Of a stretch of DNA of 64,000 nt, positions 16,846 to 25,188 are shown one piece after another. Both the position numbers and the translations under genes were made by a program. Source of the stretch: Cupriavidus gilardii (GTDB lineage Bacteria > Pseudomonadota > Gammaproteobacteria > Burkholderiales > Burkholderiaceae); assembly GCF_008801915.1 (NCBI RefSeq), contig NZ_VZOV01000014.1, forward strand, positions 1-64,000, in the 5' to 3' direction. Within the stretch, counting starts at the first letter, position 1. Every line of letters begins with the position of its first letter. The notes below the pieces were generated by a model, which did not search any database, was not told where the DNA came from, and saw nothing but the letters and a program-made list of their open reading frames with translations.

Positions 16846-17727
16846 TCAGCCCCATTCGCGCGCCAGCCACGCGAGAAATGCGCGCACCGGCGGATGGCGC
16901 TCGCGCCCCGGCACGCACAGCGCGGTATAGGCGGCGCCCGCCACCGTGATATCGGGCCGATACGGCACCAGCATTCCGTTGCGCACGCTGTCGGACACCA
17001 TGATCGAACTGGCGAGCACCAGCCCCTGTCCCGCGACGGCGGCCTGCAGCGCATAGCTTTCCTCCTCGTAGGCCCGCATCGTCGCGCCATCCTGCAGCCA
17101 GCCCACCCCGGCGGCATCGCACCACGCCTGCCAGCCATCGTCGTACAGCGTGGAATCGGTCCAACGCACGGTAATCAGTTCAGGGGCTCCTGCGCCGACC
17201 GCTGCGATCCGTGCCGGCGAGCCATACACGCCGAAGGTTTCGCCGAGGCGGCACGCGTTCAGCAGCGAGGGCCACGCGCTGGTGCCATAGCGGATGGCCA
17301 CGTCGATACGCGCGTCCTGATGCAGATCGACCGGCGCGCCGTCGCTGTCGATCCGTACATGCACATCGGGATGAGCCTGATAGAAGCGTCCGAGCCGCGG
17401 CACCAGCCACAGCGCCGCGAACGACATGGTGGTGGTCACCGTCAGCGACCCGGCCGCAGGCTGCGGCAGCAGCTCGTCGATCGCTTGTGCCACATCGAGC
17501 AGCGCGCCATGCATTCGATGGAACAGCCGCTCGCCTTCGACCGTCAGCGCGACGCCGCGCGGCAAGCGCGTAAACAGCGCCACACCCAGGCAGGACTCCA
17601 GTCCGCGCACTTGATGCGATACCGCGGCCGGCGTCACCGACAGCTCGGCTGCCGCAGCCTTGAAGCTCAGATGCCGCGCCGCGGACTCGAATACCCGCAG
17701 GGCGGCGATCGGCAAGGAAGCGAACAT
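16846..17727 (-). CDS. LysR-family regulator (GcvA-like)
   Basis: A 293-residue LysR regulator: helix-turn-helix at residues 8-60 (RVFESAARHLSFKAAAAELSVTP) followed by a periplasmic-binding-like effector domain (TMSFAALWLVPRLGRF, typical of the GcvA subgroup). ATG 17727 has GGAGC in front and is preferred to a start 27 bp upstream. The gene is divergent from a flavodoxin-like gene with 131 bp between them, the classic arrangement for control of the neighbour. The co-inducer is unknown. Confidence 0.88.
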   Translation of the reverse strand: MFASLPIAALRVFESAARHLSFKAAAAELSVTPAAVSHQVRGLESCLGVALFTRLPRGVALTVEGERLFHRMHGALLDVAQAIDELLPQPAAGSLTVTTTMSFAALWLVPRLGRFYQAHPDVHVRIDSDGAPVDLHQDARIDVAIRYGTSAWPSLLNACRLGETFGVYGSPARIAAVGAGAPELITVRWTDSTLYDDGWQAWCDAAGVGWLQDGATMRAYEEESYALQAAVAGQGLVLASSIMVSDSVRNGMLVPYRPDITVAGAAYTALCVPGRERHPPVRAFLAWLAREWG

Positions 17728-17858
17728 GCAATGCGCTCCGAAAAATGCGCACAAAACGCTGGGATGAATCCAATTGATCCGGCGCGAGAATTGCTCGTTT
17801 GTCGCGCCGCAGCCGCCATCCTACAGTCCCCGTGTCGCTACCCCACATTGCAAGGAAC

Positions 17859-18542
17859 ATGATGACCGACACGACTGTCTCGCAAACCCATTCTTCCCGT
17901 CCGGTCTTGATCCTGGTCGGCAGCCCCCGGCGCGACGGCAATTCCGCGCTGATGGCGCGGGCCGTGCAGCGCGGCGCCGAGCGCGCCGGCCATTCGGTCA
18001 AGCTGCGCTTTCTCGACGACCATATCGGCGGGCTGCTGCGCGACTGCCGCCAATGCCGCCGTCCCGATGGCAGCTGCGGCATCGACGACGGCTATCGCGA
18101 ACTGTTGCTGCAGGACTTCCTGCCCGCGGCCGGCGTGGTGTTCTGCTCGCCGATCTATTGGTATGGCCTGTCAGCGCAGACCAAGGCCTTCTTCGACCGG
18201 ATGTTCTGCTACTACGCCGCCTCGCATCCGGATTCCGCCAACGTGATGCCCAAGCTCGCCCGCAAGCGATTGGGGCTCGTGTTGGCCTCCGAGGAGAGCT
18301 ATGCCGGCGCGGCGCTCGGCATCGTCCATCAATTGCAGGAGTATGCCCGCTATACCGATTCGCAACTGGCGGGCGTGGTGCGCGGCACCGGCAATCGCCG
18401 CGGCGAGGTGGTGCGCGATCCGACCGATGCGATGGCGCAGGCCGAGCGCCTCGGCGCCGAGCTGTTTGCGCGGCCCTACAGCGACTATCGCTTCGATACG
18501 CCGCGCGATACGCGGGTATGGCCGCTGGACCAGGCGGCATGA
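17859..18542 (+). CDS. flavodoxin-like NAD(P)H-dependent oxidoreductase
   Basis: A 227-residue flavoprotein of the NADPH-dependent FMN reductase/flavodoxin fold. The FMN phosphate loop is LVGSPRRDGNSALMA near residue 20, and SPIYWYGLSAQTKAFFDR is the second FMN-binding motif. A pair of cysteines in CRQCRRPDGSCGIDD resembles the Cys-containing loop seen in iron-sulfur flavoprotein-like members. AAGGA precedes ATG 17859. It is divergent from the LysR gene, which probably regulates it. Substrates may be quinones or nitro compounds, but this is not proven. Confidence 0.83.
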   Translation: MMTDTTVSQTHSSRPVLILVGSPRRDGNSALMARAVQRGAERAGHSVKLRFLDDHIGGLLRDCRQCRRPDGSCGIDDGYRELLLQDFLPAAGVVFCSPIYWYGLSAQTKAFFDRMFCYYAASHPDSANVMPKLARKRLGLVLASEESYAGAALGIVHQLQEYARYTDSQLAGVVRGTGNRRGEVVRDPTDAMAQAERLGAELFARPYSDYRFDTPRDTRVWPLDQAA

Positions 18543-18630
18543 TGTCTGCTGCATGGCCGCGCGGTCATGGCGATCATGGCGGTCAATGATTGCCATGCAC
18601 GGCGGCCATATCGATCGATCAGGCCAAGTC

Positions 18631-18664
18631 AAAAAAATACCCGCAGCCGGGAGGTGCGGGTATT
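18631..18664 (-). terminator. intrinsic terminator, minus strand
   Basis: Perfect 9-bp arms AATACCCGC (18636-18644) and GCGGGTATT (18656-18664) with an 11-nt loop. The A run at 18631-18637 becomes a U run after the stem only when read on the minus strand. No minus-strand protein gene lies upstream of it, so the transcript it ends is unknown. Confidence 0.75.
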
Positions 18665-18737
18665 CCAAAGTGGTATGAGCGAGTCGCGGTTTCGCTCACG
18701 GCGCATCCTCGCACCATGCGCCCATCCCGCCAATAAT

Positions 18738-18797
18738 CCTTCCGGACTAGGCGGCGCCCGATCGGCGGGCATGGACAAGCGAGCGGGAATCGATTCC
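18738..18797. promoter_or_regulatory. candidate regulator sites ahead of second RR gene
   Basis: CCTTCCGGACTAGG (18738-18751) shares CCT, C at position 5 and terminal TAGG with the inverted repeat CCTACTACGGTAGG in front of the first response regulator, and lies at nearly the same distance from its start. GGAATCGATTCC (18786-18797) is a perfect palindrome 59 bp before the start. Both are candidates only. Confidence 0.35.
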
Positions 18798-18855
18798 AAT
18801 CCAGCACTGACGAGGGCCGGCAGCCGCGATCGGCGTGCATCAGCCCTGTCGCGCG

Positions 18856-19536
18856 ATGCCGATGACCGGCCCATCTCCGACCGCCATGCCCGATGCCCGC
18901 CTGCTGCTGATCGACGACCATACGCTGTTCCGAACCGGGCTGCGGCTGCTGCTGGCCGACAGCCAGAGCGTATCCGCGATCGCCGAGGCCGGCACGGTGA
19001 TGGAGGCGGTGCAGCACCATGCCGGTGCCGCGATCGACATCATCCTGCTCGATATCCAGCTGCCCGGCCTGAACGGCATCGAGGGGGTGCGCGTGCTGCG
19101 CCGGCATTTCCCCGCGGCGCGCATCCTGATCGTCTCTGGCACGTCCGGCCGCGATGCGATTCCCGCCGAGGTGCTCAAGGACGTGGCCGGATTCCTGCCG
19201 AAATCGGCGGAGGCCAGGCAGATCGAGCAGGCGATCGCCCGCTGCCTGCAGGGCGGCAGCTACTTCTTCTGCGCGGCCGATGACACCGTCGTGCCGGGCC
19301 AGTTCGCGACCGGCGCGGCACGCTACCTGCCGAGCCAACTGACACCGCGCCAGCTCGAGGTGCTGGAGCAGCTGGCGCTGGGCCGGTCCAACAAGATCAT
19401 TGCGCACCATCTCGGCCTGTCCGAGAACACGGTGCGCGTGCACGTCGCCGCCATTCTCGATCACCTTGGCGTGGTCAGCCGTGTCGAGGCCATCATCGAG
19501 GCGCAGCGGCGCGGCCTGATACAGGCCGTGCGGTGA
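18856..19536 (+). CDS. NarL/LuxR-type response regulator (second copy)
   Basis: A 226-residue regulator with receiver (LLLIDDHTLFRTG, Asp in IILLDIQLPGLNG, FLPKSAE) and a LuxR DNA-binding domain (LTPRQLEVLEQLALGRSNKIIA). It is clearly related to the regulator at 14667-15344, especially in the last helix (LGVVSRVEAI against LGVSNRVEAI). The start is uncertain: ATG 18856, ATG 18862 and GTG 18835 are in frame and none has a strong ribosome site. Its TGA overlaps the GTG of the kinase gene. Confidence 0.87.
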   Translation: MPMTGPSPTAMPDARLLLIDDHTLFRTGLRLLLADSQSVSAIAEAGTVMEAVQHHAGAAIDIILLDIQLPGLNGIEGVRVLRRHFPAARILIVSGTSGRDAIPAEVLKDVAGFLPKSAEARQIEQAIARCLQGGSYFFCAADDTVVPGQFATGAARYLPSQLTPRQLEVLEQLALGRSNKIIAHHLGLSENTVRVHVAAILDHLGVVSRVEAIIEAQRRGLIQAVR

Positions 19537-21350
19537 AGCCCGCCCGCGCCCGCCGTCGCCTTCCCCTGCTGCCGCGCTTCGACGAGGGCCGGCTGCTGGC
19601 GGCGCAGATGGACCTGCTGGACCAGAGCTTCAGCGTCGCCATGGTCGGCTGCGCGCTGGCATCCTGGTTCCTGACGGCGGAGCTGGTGCTGTCCGGCGAT
19701 CGTCCGCTCGCGTGGCCATGGATGGCCGCGATGACGCTGGCCTGCGCCTACGGCGTGCTCGGCCGCCATCGGATGCCGGCCCGCACCACCGAGGCCGGCG
19801 CGCCGTACTACGCGCGCTGGATGACGGTGCTGCTGACCTGCATCGGCTCGCTGTGGGGCTTGATCGCCCTGCTCTATCTGGATGTGCGCCAGCCGCCCAT
19901 CGTCATTTCGGTGCTGTGTCTGATCGCCGGCATGAGCGCCGCGGCACTCGCGGTGTTCTCGGCCTGCCTGCCGGTCGCCGTCGGCTTCTTCGTGCCGGCG
20001 ATCCTGCCGGTATGGATCAGCTTTCTGGCCACCGGCGACCCCGACTATCTGCCGATGTTCCTGGCGACGCCGCTCTATCTGATCGTGCTGATCATCTTTG
20101 CGCGCAACTACGCCCGCGTGGCGCGGCATTCGATTGCGCTGCGCTTCGAGAATATCGAACTGATCGGGCAACTGCGGGAACAAACCGCGCGCGCCGAATC
20201 GGCCCAGCGCGAGGCCGAACAGGCCAGCCGCGCGAAATCGGTGTTTCTTGCCTCGGCCAGCCACGATCTGCGCCAGCCGCTGCATGCGCTGGGTCTGTTC
20301 CTGGTCTCGCTGAGCCGAACCGCGCTCGACGACAAGCAGCGCCAGCTGCTGACGCATATCGAATCGGCCTCGGATGCCGCGCGCGCAATGCTGAACACCT
20401 TGCTGGACTTCTCCAAGCTCGAAGCGGGCGTCGTGCAGGCCCGCCCGATGGCGTTCCGGCTGCAACCGCTGCTCTACCGGCTCGAGAATGAATTCGCGCC
20501 GCTGGCGGAGGCGCGCGGCCTGGTCTACCGCACGCGCGAGACGACCTGCGCGGTCTTTGCCGATCCGGCGCTGGTCGAACTGGTCCTGCGCAATCTGATC
20601 GCCAATGCGATCCGCTATACCGAACGCGGCGGCGTGCTGGTGGGCTGCCGCCGGCGTGGCGAACACGCGGTGCTGGAAGTGTGGGACACGGGGATCGGCA
20701 TCCCGCCGTCGCAGCACGCGGCGATCTTTCAGGAGTTCCATCAGCTCGGCAATCCCGAGCGCGATCAGCGCAAGGGCCTGGGGCTGGGCCTGTCGATCGC
20801 CAGCGGGCTCGCAAGGACGATGTCGACCGAAGTCACGCTGGCCTCGACGCCGCGGCGCGGCTCGGTGTTCCGCATGGCGCTGCCCTGGGTCTGGCTGCCG
20901 CCGGCCGGCCTGGACACGCTGGTACATCGGCGGCCGAGCGATACCCCGGCCCGGTTGAAGCCGCTGCCCGCCGTGCGCGCGCTGGTCATCGACGACGATC
21001 CGCATATCCGGCTGGCGATGACCGAATTGCTGTCGGGCTGGCAATGCGAATGCCGGGCAGCGGAGTCCGAACGCGATGCATTGGCCTGTCTACCGGCGTT
21101 CCGGCCCAATCTGATCGTCGCGGACTATCGGCTGCGCGGAAACCGGGACGGCCTGCAGGCCATGGCCGCGCTGCGCAGGCAACTGGGAGAAGCGGTACCG
21201 GCGATCATCATTACCGGCGATACCGCGGCTGACCGGCTGCGCAGCGTGCATGCGAGCGGCACGGTGCTGCTGCACAAGCCCGTGGTGGCCGCGGAATTGC
21301 ATGCGGCGATCCTCGCGCTGGCCGCACCGGAAAACGCAGCGCCGGGTTAG
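19533..21350 (+). CDS. hybrid sensor histidine kinase with C-terminal receiver (second copy)
   Basis: A 605-residue kinase. About six membrane segments occupy residues 30-190, a short coiled coil follows, then HisKA with His244 in SASHDLRQP, HATPase_c (NLIANAIRYT, DTGIGIP, GLGLGLSI) and a receiver with Asp in LIVADYRLRG. The GTG start overlaps the regulator stop (GTGA). It is paralogous to the kinase at 12844-14670, with the same domain order and the same His position. The shared sensing region is entirely membrane-embedded, which suggests a signal in or near the membrane. Confidence 0.9.
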   Translation: MKPARARRRLPLLPRFDEGRLLAAQMDLLDQSFSVAMVGCALASWFLTAELVLSGDRPLAWPWMAAMTLACAYGVLGRHRMPARTTEAGAPYYARWMTVLLTCIGSLWGLIALLYLDVRQPPIVISVLCLIAGMSAAALAVFSACLPVAVGFFVPAILPVWISFLATGDPDYLPMFLATPLYLIVLIIFARNYARVARHSIALRFENIELIGQLREQTARAESAQREAEQASRAKSVFLASASHDLRQPLHALGLFLVSLSRTALDDKQRQLLTHIESASDAARAMLNTLLDFSKLEAGVVQARPMAFRLQPLLYRLENEFAPLAEARGLVYRTRETTCAVFADPALVELVLRNLIANAIRYTERGGVLVGCRRRGEHAVLEVWDTGIGIPPSQHAAIFQEFHQLGNPERDQRKGLGLGLSIASGLARTMSTEVTLASTPRRGSVFRMALPWVWLPPAGLDTLVHRRPSDTPARLKPLPAVRALVIDDDPHIRLAMTELLSGWQCECRAAESERDALACLPAFRPNLIVADYRLRGNRDGLQAMAALRRQLGEAVPAIIITGDTAADRLRSVHASGTVLLHKPVVAAELHAAILALAAPENAAPG

Positions 21351-21490
21351 GCGCGACCGGGCAACAACGCGGCCGTTGCAGCTTGATAAGTTTTTTTGAT
21401 AAACCAATCCGGTCTATTAATTGGACTTTGGCTCCGCGCTTGCGGACACTGAATCGACACTGCATCGGGTCGATCCCGTGAGGAGCCATC

Positions 21491-22993
21491 ATGCCGTCGC
21501 CTTTGCCGCCAACGAGTCCGCTGCCCTCCCCGAATTCCCCGATCTGGCCCAATTCGTCTTCGATACCGCGCCACGACCTGCTGATCGGCGCCGAGCGCGT
21601 CGCGCCCGTTTCCGGCGCCTATTCGACCGATATCGATCCCGCCACCGAGACACCGATCGCCACGGTTGCCCAAGGCGGCCCGGCCGAAGTCGAGCTGGCG
21701 GTGCAGACCGCGCGCCGCGCGCTGAAAGGCTGGAGCCGCATGCGCGCCGCCGAGCGCGGCCGCATGCTGCACCGCTTCGCCGATCTGCTCGAGGCCCATC
21801 AGGACGAGCTGGTTGCGCTGGAAAGCCTCGACGCGGGCAAGCCGCTGGCGGCGGTGCGGCGGCAGGATATGCCGGCGGTGATCGACACCGTGCGTTACTA
21901 CGCCGGCTGGGCGGACAAGATCCACGGCGACGTGATACCGGCCCGCCCCGATGCGCTGACCTATACGGTGCGCGAGCCGGTCGGCGTGGTGGCCGCGATC
22001 GTGCCGTGGAATTTCCCGCTGATGATCGGCATGTGGAAGATCGCGCCGGCGCTGGCTTGCGGCTGCACCGTGATCGTCAAACCCGCGGAAATCACGCCGC
22101 TGTCGGCACTGCGCATCGGTGAACTGGCGCTCGAAGCGGGCCTGCCGCCCGGCGTGCTCAATATCGTCACCGGCAAGGGCAGCGTGGTAGGCGATGCGCT
22201 GGTCGGACATCCCGGCGTCGACAAGGTGACGTTCACCGGCTCGCCCGGCGTGGGCCGCGGCATCATGCAGGGGGCGGCCGGCAACTTCAAGCGCGTCACG
22301 CTCGAACTGGGCGGCAAATCGGCCAACCTCATCTTTGCCGACGCGGATCTCGACGCGGCGGTACGCGCCGCGGCGTCAGGCATTTTCTTCAACGCCGGCC
22401 AGGTCTGCTCGGCGGGCTCGCGCATTCTCGCGCAACGCGCCGTCTACGACGAGGTGGTCGAGCGGCTCGCCGAACGAGCCCGCGCGATCCGCGTCGGCGA
22501 CCCGGCCTTGCCCGATACGACGATGGGTCCGTTGGTGTCGGCCGCGCAATTGAAGACGGTGCTCGACTATATCGAGATCGGCAAGCAGGAAGGCGCGTCG
22601 GCGGTGGCCGGCGGCATGCGTGTCGGAGAGCGCGGCTATTTCGTCGCGCCCACGGTGTTCGCCAACGTCGCGCACGAGATGCGCATTTCGCAGGAGGAGA
22701 TCTTCGGCCCGGTGGCCAGCGTGATTCCCTTCGACGACGAGGCCGATGCGATCCGCATCGCCAACGGTACCGCGTTCAGCCTGGCGGCCGGCGTCTGGAG
22801 CGCCGACATCGGCCGCGTGCACCGCGTCGCCGGCGAGTTGAAAGCGGGCACCGTATGGATCAATACCTATGGCTATACCGATGTCCGGCTGCCCTGGGGC
22901 GGGGCCGGCGACTCGGGACTGGGCCGCGAGCATGGCGACGCGGCGCTGCAGAACTTCACGGAGCCGAAGACCGTGTGGCTGTCGCTGCGATAG
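21491..22993 (+). CDS. NAD(P)-dependent aldehyde dehydrogenase
   Basis: A 500-residue class 1/2-type aldehyde dehydrogenase, oxidising an aldehyde to its acid with NAD(P). Catalytic Glu272 is in LELGGKS and Cys306 in GQVCSAG; VPWNFPL and GSPGVGRG belong to the cofactor site. The first 28 residues are Pro/Ser-rich and probably disordered. GAGGAGCC before the ATG is a good ribosome site. The sequence is close to betaine/phenylacetaldehyde-type enzymes, but the substrate cannot be fixed. It follows the RR-kinase pair by 140 bp and may be a target. Confidence 0.9.
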   Translation: MPSPLPPTSPLPSPNSPIWPNSSSIPRHDLLIGAERVAPVSGAYSTDIDPATETPIATVAQGGPAEVELAVQTARRALKGWSRMRAAERGRMLHRFADLLEAHQDELVALESLDAGKPLAAVRRQDMPAVIDTVRYYAGWADKIHGDVIPARPDALTYTVREPVGVVAAIVPWNFPLMIGMWKIAPALACGCTVIVKPAEITPLSALRIGELALEAGLPPGVLNIVTGKGSVVGDALVGHPGVDKVTFTGSPGVGRGIMQGAAGNFKRVTLELGGKSANLIFADADLDAAVRAAASGIFFNAGQVCSAGSRILAQRAVYDEVVERLAERARAIRVGDPALPDTTMGPLVSAAQLKTVLDYIEIGKQEGASAVAGGMRVGERGYFVAPTVFANVAHEMRISQEEIFGPVASVIPFDDEADAIRIANGTAFSLAAGVWSADIGRVHRVAGELKAGTVWINTYGYTDVRLPWGGAGDSGLGREHGDAALQNFTEPKTVWLSLR

Positions 22994-23017
22994 GGCCTGC
23001 GATAGACGATCGCCGCC

Positions 23018-23680
23018 TTAGAACTTAGGAATCCGCAGCGTCTTGCTGATCATCAGCGAGCCCGACAGCACGAACAGCAGCGCGAGCGGATGCAGCACCG
23101 CGGGACCGAGCGTCCAGGCACCGCCGAACAGCGCGTCGCCGATGCGCCCCTGCCATGCGCACAGTGCGAGCACGCCGGTCAGCACCACGCTGGTCGGGAT
23201 CGGCGTGCCCTCGAAATAGGCGACCTTGCCGCTGGCCCCGGACAGCGATTCGGCCGTGACGTTGAAGCGCGCGAGCCGGCTGACGCCGCAGCAGACGAAA
23301 TAGATCAGCGCAATCAGGTCCCAGCCGCCGCGCATGCCGGCGGCAAAGGCCAGCGCCGCGGGACCGACGCCGAACGAGATGATGTCGGCCAGCGAATCGA
23401 GCTCGCGGCCCAGCGCCGAATGCGCATGGCGCCAGCGCGCGACACGGCCGTCGATCACGTCGAAGAAGAAGGCCGCGGGCGCGAAGGCCGCCGCGATCAG
23501 GAAATGCCGCAGCGACTGGCTGTCGATGTAGAACATCGCGAAGAACACCGACGCCATGCCGCAGCCCGCATTGGCCAGCGTGAAGACGTCGGCCAGCGCC
23601 AGCTCGCGGATCATCGAGAAATGCCGCGGCCGTGCCGATGGATCGGCCGATGGCCGGGTCGGATCGTTCGATTCAGGCAT
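23018..23680 (-). CDS. pssA: CDP-diacylglycerol-serine O-phosphatidyltransferase
   Basis: A 220-residue integral membrane enzyme that makes phosphatidylserine, the precursor of phosphatidylethanolamine, from CDP-diacylglycerol and serine. The CDP-alcohol phosphatidyltransferase signature is complete: DGRVARWRHAHSALG then ELDSLAD, that is D-G-x2-A-R-x8-G-x3-D-x3-D. LARFNV and about six hydrophobic segments also fit. GAGGAG precedes the ATG. The gene appears single, not joined to psd or ilvC genes as in some relatives. Confidence 0.9.
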   Translation of the reverse strand: MPESNDPTRPSADPSARPRHFSMIRELALADVFTLANAGCGMASVFFAMFYIDSQSLRHFLIAAAFAPAAFFFDVIDGRVARWRHAHSALGRELDSLADIISFGVGPAALAFAAGMRGGWDLIALIYFVCCGVSRLARFNVTAESLSGASGKVAYFEGTPIPTSVVLTGVLALCAWQGRIGDALFGGAWTLGPAVLHPLALLFVLSGSLMISKTLRIPKF

Positions 23681-23780
23681 ATCGGGCTCCTCGCGTGGTC
23701 GGCCTTCGGCGGTCCCTGTCGACGACCCTGGCCGTCTCCGTTGCAGCCGTTGCAGGGATCATGCCGGGATCAGCCGCCCG

Positions 23781-24248
23781 TCATCGCGGTGTGCCGCGAC
23801 GGCGAGCCAGGCTCGCGGCCAGATAGGCAACGATCGCCATGTTGGCGACGGCCACGCCGATGTGTATCCAGGTCGGATGCCGCGCCGCTTCGTAAAGTTC
23901 CACCGGAATATAGATCGCGCCGGACCAGACCCCCAGCCATTGCGCCCAGGCGCGCTCGTGCCAAAGCCCGTAGGCCTCGGCGAAGCGCATCGCCGCATAG
24001 ACCGCGGCCGACGCGCCGATGGCCCACAGGCGCGGATCGTCCGGATGCGCGGCCAGCGACAGGAAGATCGTCGGATAGCGGCTGCCCGGATTCAGGTGCA
24101 GCCGCGCGACGATCGCCTCGGCCAGTGCCTGCGCGTCGCGATGCAGCAGCGCCGCCAGGCCGATGCCGGCCAGCACCACCAGCGCGCCCTTGGCCGCCTC
24201 CAGCAGCGCGATGCCTTTCAGGCCGAGCGTGCCTTGCCTGCCTGCCAT
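23781..24248 (-). CDS. DUF2127 membrane protein
   Basis: A 155-residue membrane protein with about four hydrophobic segments. Its features match DUF2127: LKGIALLEAAKGALVVLAGI at the start, then RFAEAYGLWHERAWAQWLG and the closing AVANMAIVAYLA. The function of the family is unknown. It lies between pssA and a TM2 protein on the same strand, with short gaps (38 and 100 bp), so the three may form a membrane-protein operon. Confidence 0.8.
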   Translation of the reverse strand: MAGRQGTLGLKGIALLEAAKGALVVLAGIGLAALLHRDAQALAEAIVARLHLNPGSRYPTIFLSLAAHPDDPRLWAIGASAAVYAAMRFAEAYGLWHERAWAQWLGVWSGAIYIPVELYEAARHPTWIHIGVAVANMAIVAYLAASLARRRGTPR

Positions 24249-24286
24249 CGGTCAGCGCTCCGTGCGCAATCGAAACGGTCCACCGC

Positions 24287-24682
24287 TCAGGAGAACACGC
24301 GATTCTTGTCGGACACCTGATCGTTGAGCGTCCAGAAGTCGTACAGCACCCCAATCAGGAAAAAGCCGCCGGTCACCAGATACAGCAGGCCGGTCAGCCA
24401 TTTGCCCATATACATCCGATGCACGCCGAAGATGCCGAGGAAGGTCAGCAGAATCCAGGCGATATTGAAATCGACGCGGCCCGAGGTGAAACGGCGGTCG
24501 GCATCCCTGTCCATGCCGGGAATCAGGAACAGGTCGATCAGCCAGCCGATGCCGAGCAGACCCAGCGTCAGGAACCAGATCGTGCCTGTCACCGGTTTGC
24601 CATAGTAGAAGCGATGCGAGCCCGTGAACCCGAAGATCCAGAGCAGGTATCCGATCAGCTTGCTGTGCGTGTCCTGAATCAT
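24287..24682 (-). CDS. TM2-domain membrane protein
   Basis: A 131-residue protein with two TM2 units, each a short amphipathic part plus two membrane helices: FGFTGSHRFYYGKPVTG with GLLGIGWLIDLFLIPGM, and FLGIFGVHRMYMGKWLTG with GGFFLIGVLYDFWTL. ATG 24682 is chosen since TGAGGA lies 5 bp in front and relatives begin MIQDTHSKL; further ATGs at 24688 and 24694 are possible. The cell role of these proteins is not known. Confidence 0.82.
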   Translation of the reverse strand: MIQDTHSKLIGYLLWIFGFTGSHRFYYGKPVTGTIWFLTLGLLGIGWLIDLFLIPGMDRDADRRFTSGRVDFNIAWILLTFLGIFGVHRMYMGKWLTGLLYLVTGGFFLIGVLYDFWTLNDQVSDKNRVFS

Positions 24683-24762
24683 GTCCATCCTCATGTTGTC
24701 GTGCCGGAATGATGCCATAGGCATCTGCCGTGTCCGCCGATTCGCCAATTGCATCGAAGACG

Positions 24763-24792
24763 CTTCACATCCGAAAAAAACAGCGTTATACT
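24763..24792 (+). promoter_or_regulatory. tRNA operon promoter
   Basis: TATACT at 24787-24792 is a good -10 box and CTTCAC at 24763-24768 a weak -35, 18 bp apart. A purine/A-rich spacer (CCGAAAAAAACAG) lies between. Transcription would start near 24799, about 40 bp before tRNA-Glu. Confidence 0.6.
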
Positions 24793-24837
24793 TGCGCCCC
24801 TCGCGACGCAAAACACAGCGCCAGCGAAACGGTTCCA

Positions 24838-24913
24838 GTCCCCTTCGTCTAGAGGCCTAGGACATCACCCTTTCACGGTGAGTACAGGGGTTCGAATCCC
24901 CTAGGGGACGCCA
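24838..24913 (+). tRNA. tRNA-Glu (anticodon TTC)
   Basis: A full cloverleaf: acceptor GTCCCCT (24838-24844) pairs with AGGGGAC (24903-24909), discriminator G, encoded CCA at 24911-24913. The anticodon stem TCACC/GGTGA holds the loop CTTTCAC, giving anticodon TTC. The T loop is GGGGTTCGAATCCCC. It reads glutamate codons GAA and GAG. It is followed by tRNA-Asp 37 bp downstream under the same promoter. Confidence 0.97.
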
Positions 24914-24950
24914 GCTTGACCGGATGCCAATGGCCTCCGGATGCCGACAA

Positions 24951-25027
24951 GGAGTGGTAGTTCAGTCGGTTAGAATACCGGCCTGTCACGCCGGGGGTCG
25001 CGGGTTCGAGTCCCGTCCACTCCGCCA
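24951..25027 (+). tRNA. tRNA-Asp (anticodon GTC)
   Basis: Acceptor GGAGTGG (24951-24957) pairs with CCACTCC (25017-25023), then discriminator G and encoded CCA. Anticodon stem CCGGC/GCCGG holds loop CTGTCAC, giving anticodon GTC for aspartate. The T arm CGGGTTCGAGTCCCG is standard. It is the second and last gene of the tRNA pair and is followed by a strong terminator. Confidence 0.97.
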
Positions 25028-25038
25028 GCAACAAGCAG

Positions 25039-25076
25039 AAAGCCCGCCGATCGCAAGATCGGCGGGCTTTTTGTTT
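25039..25076 (+). terminator. rho-independent terminator of the tRNA pair
   Basis: A perfect 14-bp stem, AAAGCCCGCCGATC (25039-25052) with GATCGGCGGGCTTT (25057-25070), closed by the tetraloop GCAA, then TTGTTTT. It lies 11 bp after tRNA-Asp and should end the tRNA transcript efficiently. Confidence 0.93.
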
Positions 25077-25188
25077 TGCGCGGTGGCTTCCCTGCAGCCC
25101 GTCAAGCGGATTGGCATTGGTTTGGTATTGCGCCGATCCGCTTCCACAATAAGAACCTCGATCCACCACTCTTGAAGATGAGGTCGCC

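Larger units (their letters stand above)
18543..18855. other. 313-bp gene-free stretch between flavodoxin and RR genes
   Basis: I find no credible protein gene here. It contains a minus-oriented intrinsic terminator (18631-18664), an imperfect repeat GAGCGA/TCGCTC near 18677-18697, the 14-mer CCTTCCGGACTAGG at 18738-18751 and the perfect 12-bp palindrome GGAATCGATTCC at 18786-18797. The last two are plausible regulatory sites for the response regulator gene. The terminator suggests a short minus-strand transcript. Confidence 0.6.

Noticed and set aside
24838..25027. tRNA genes as an integration site
   Set aside because: No integrase, duplicated tRNA end or foreign-looking DNA adjoins them; the terminator and neighbours look native.
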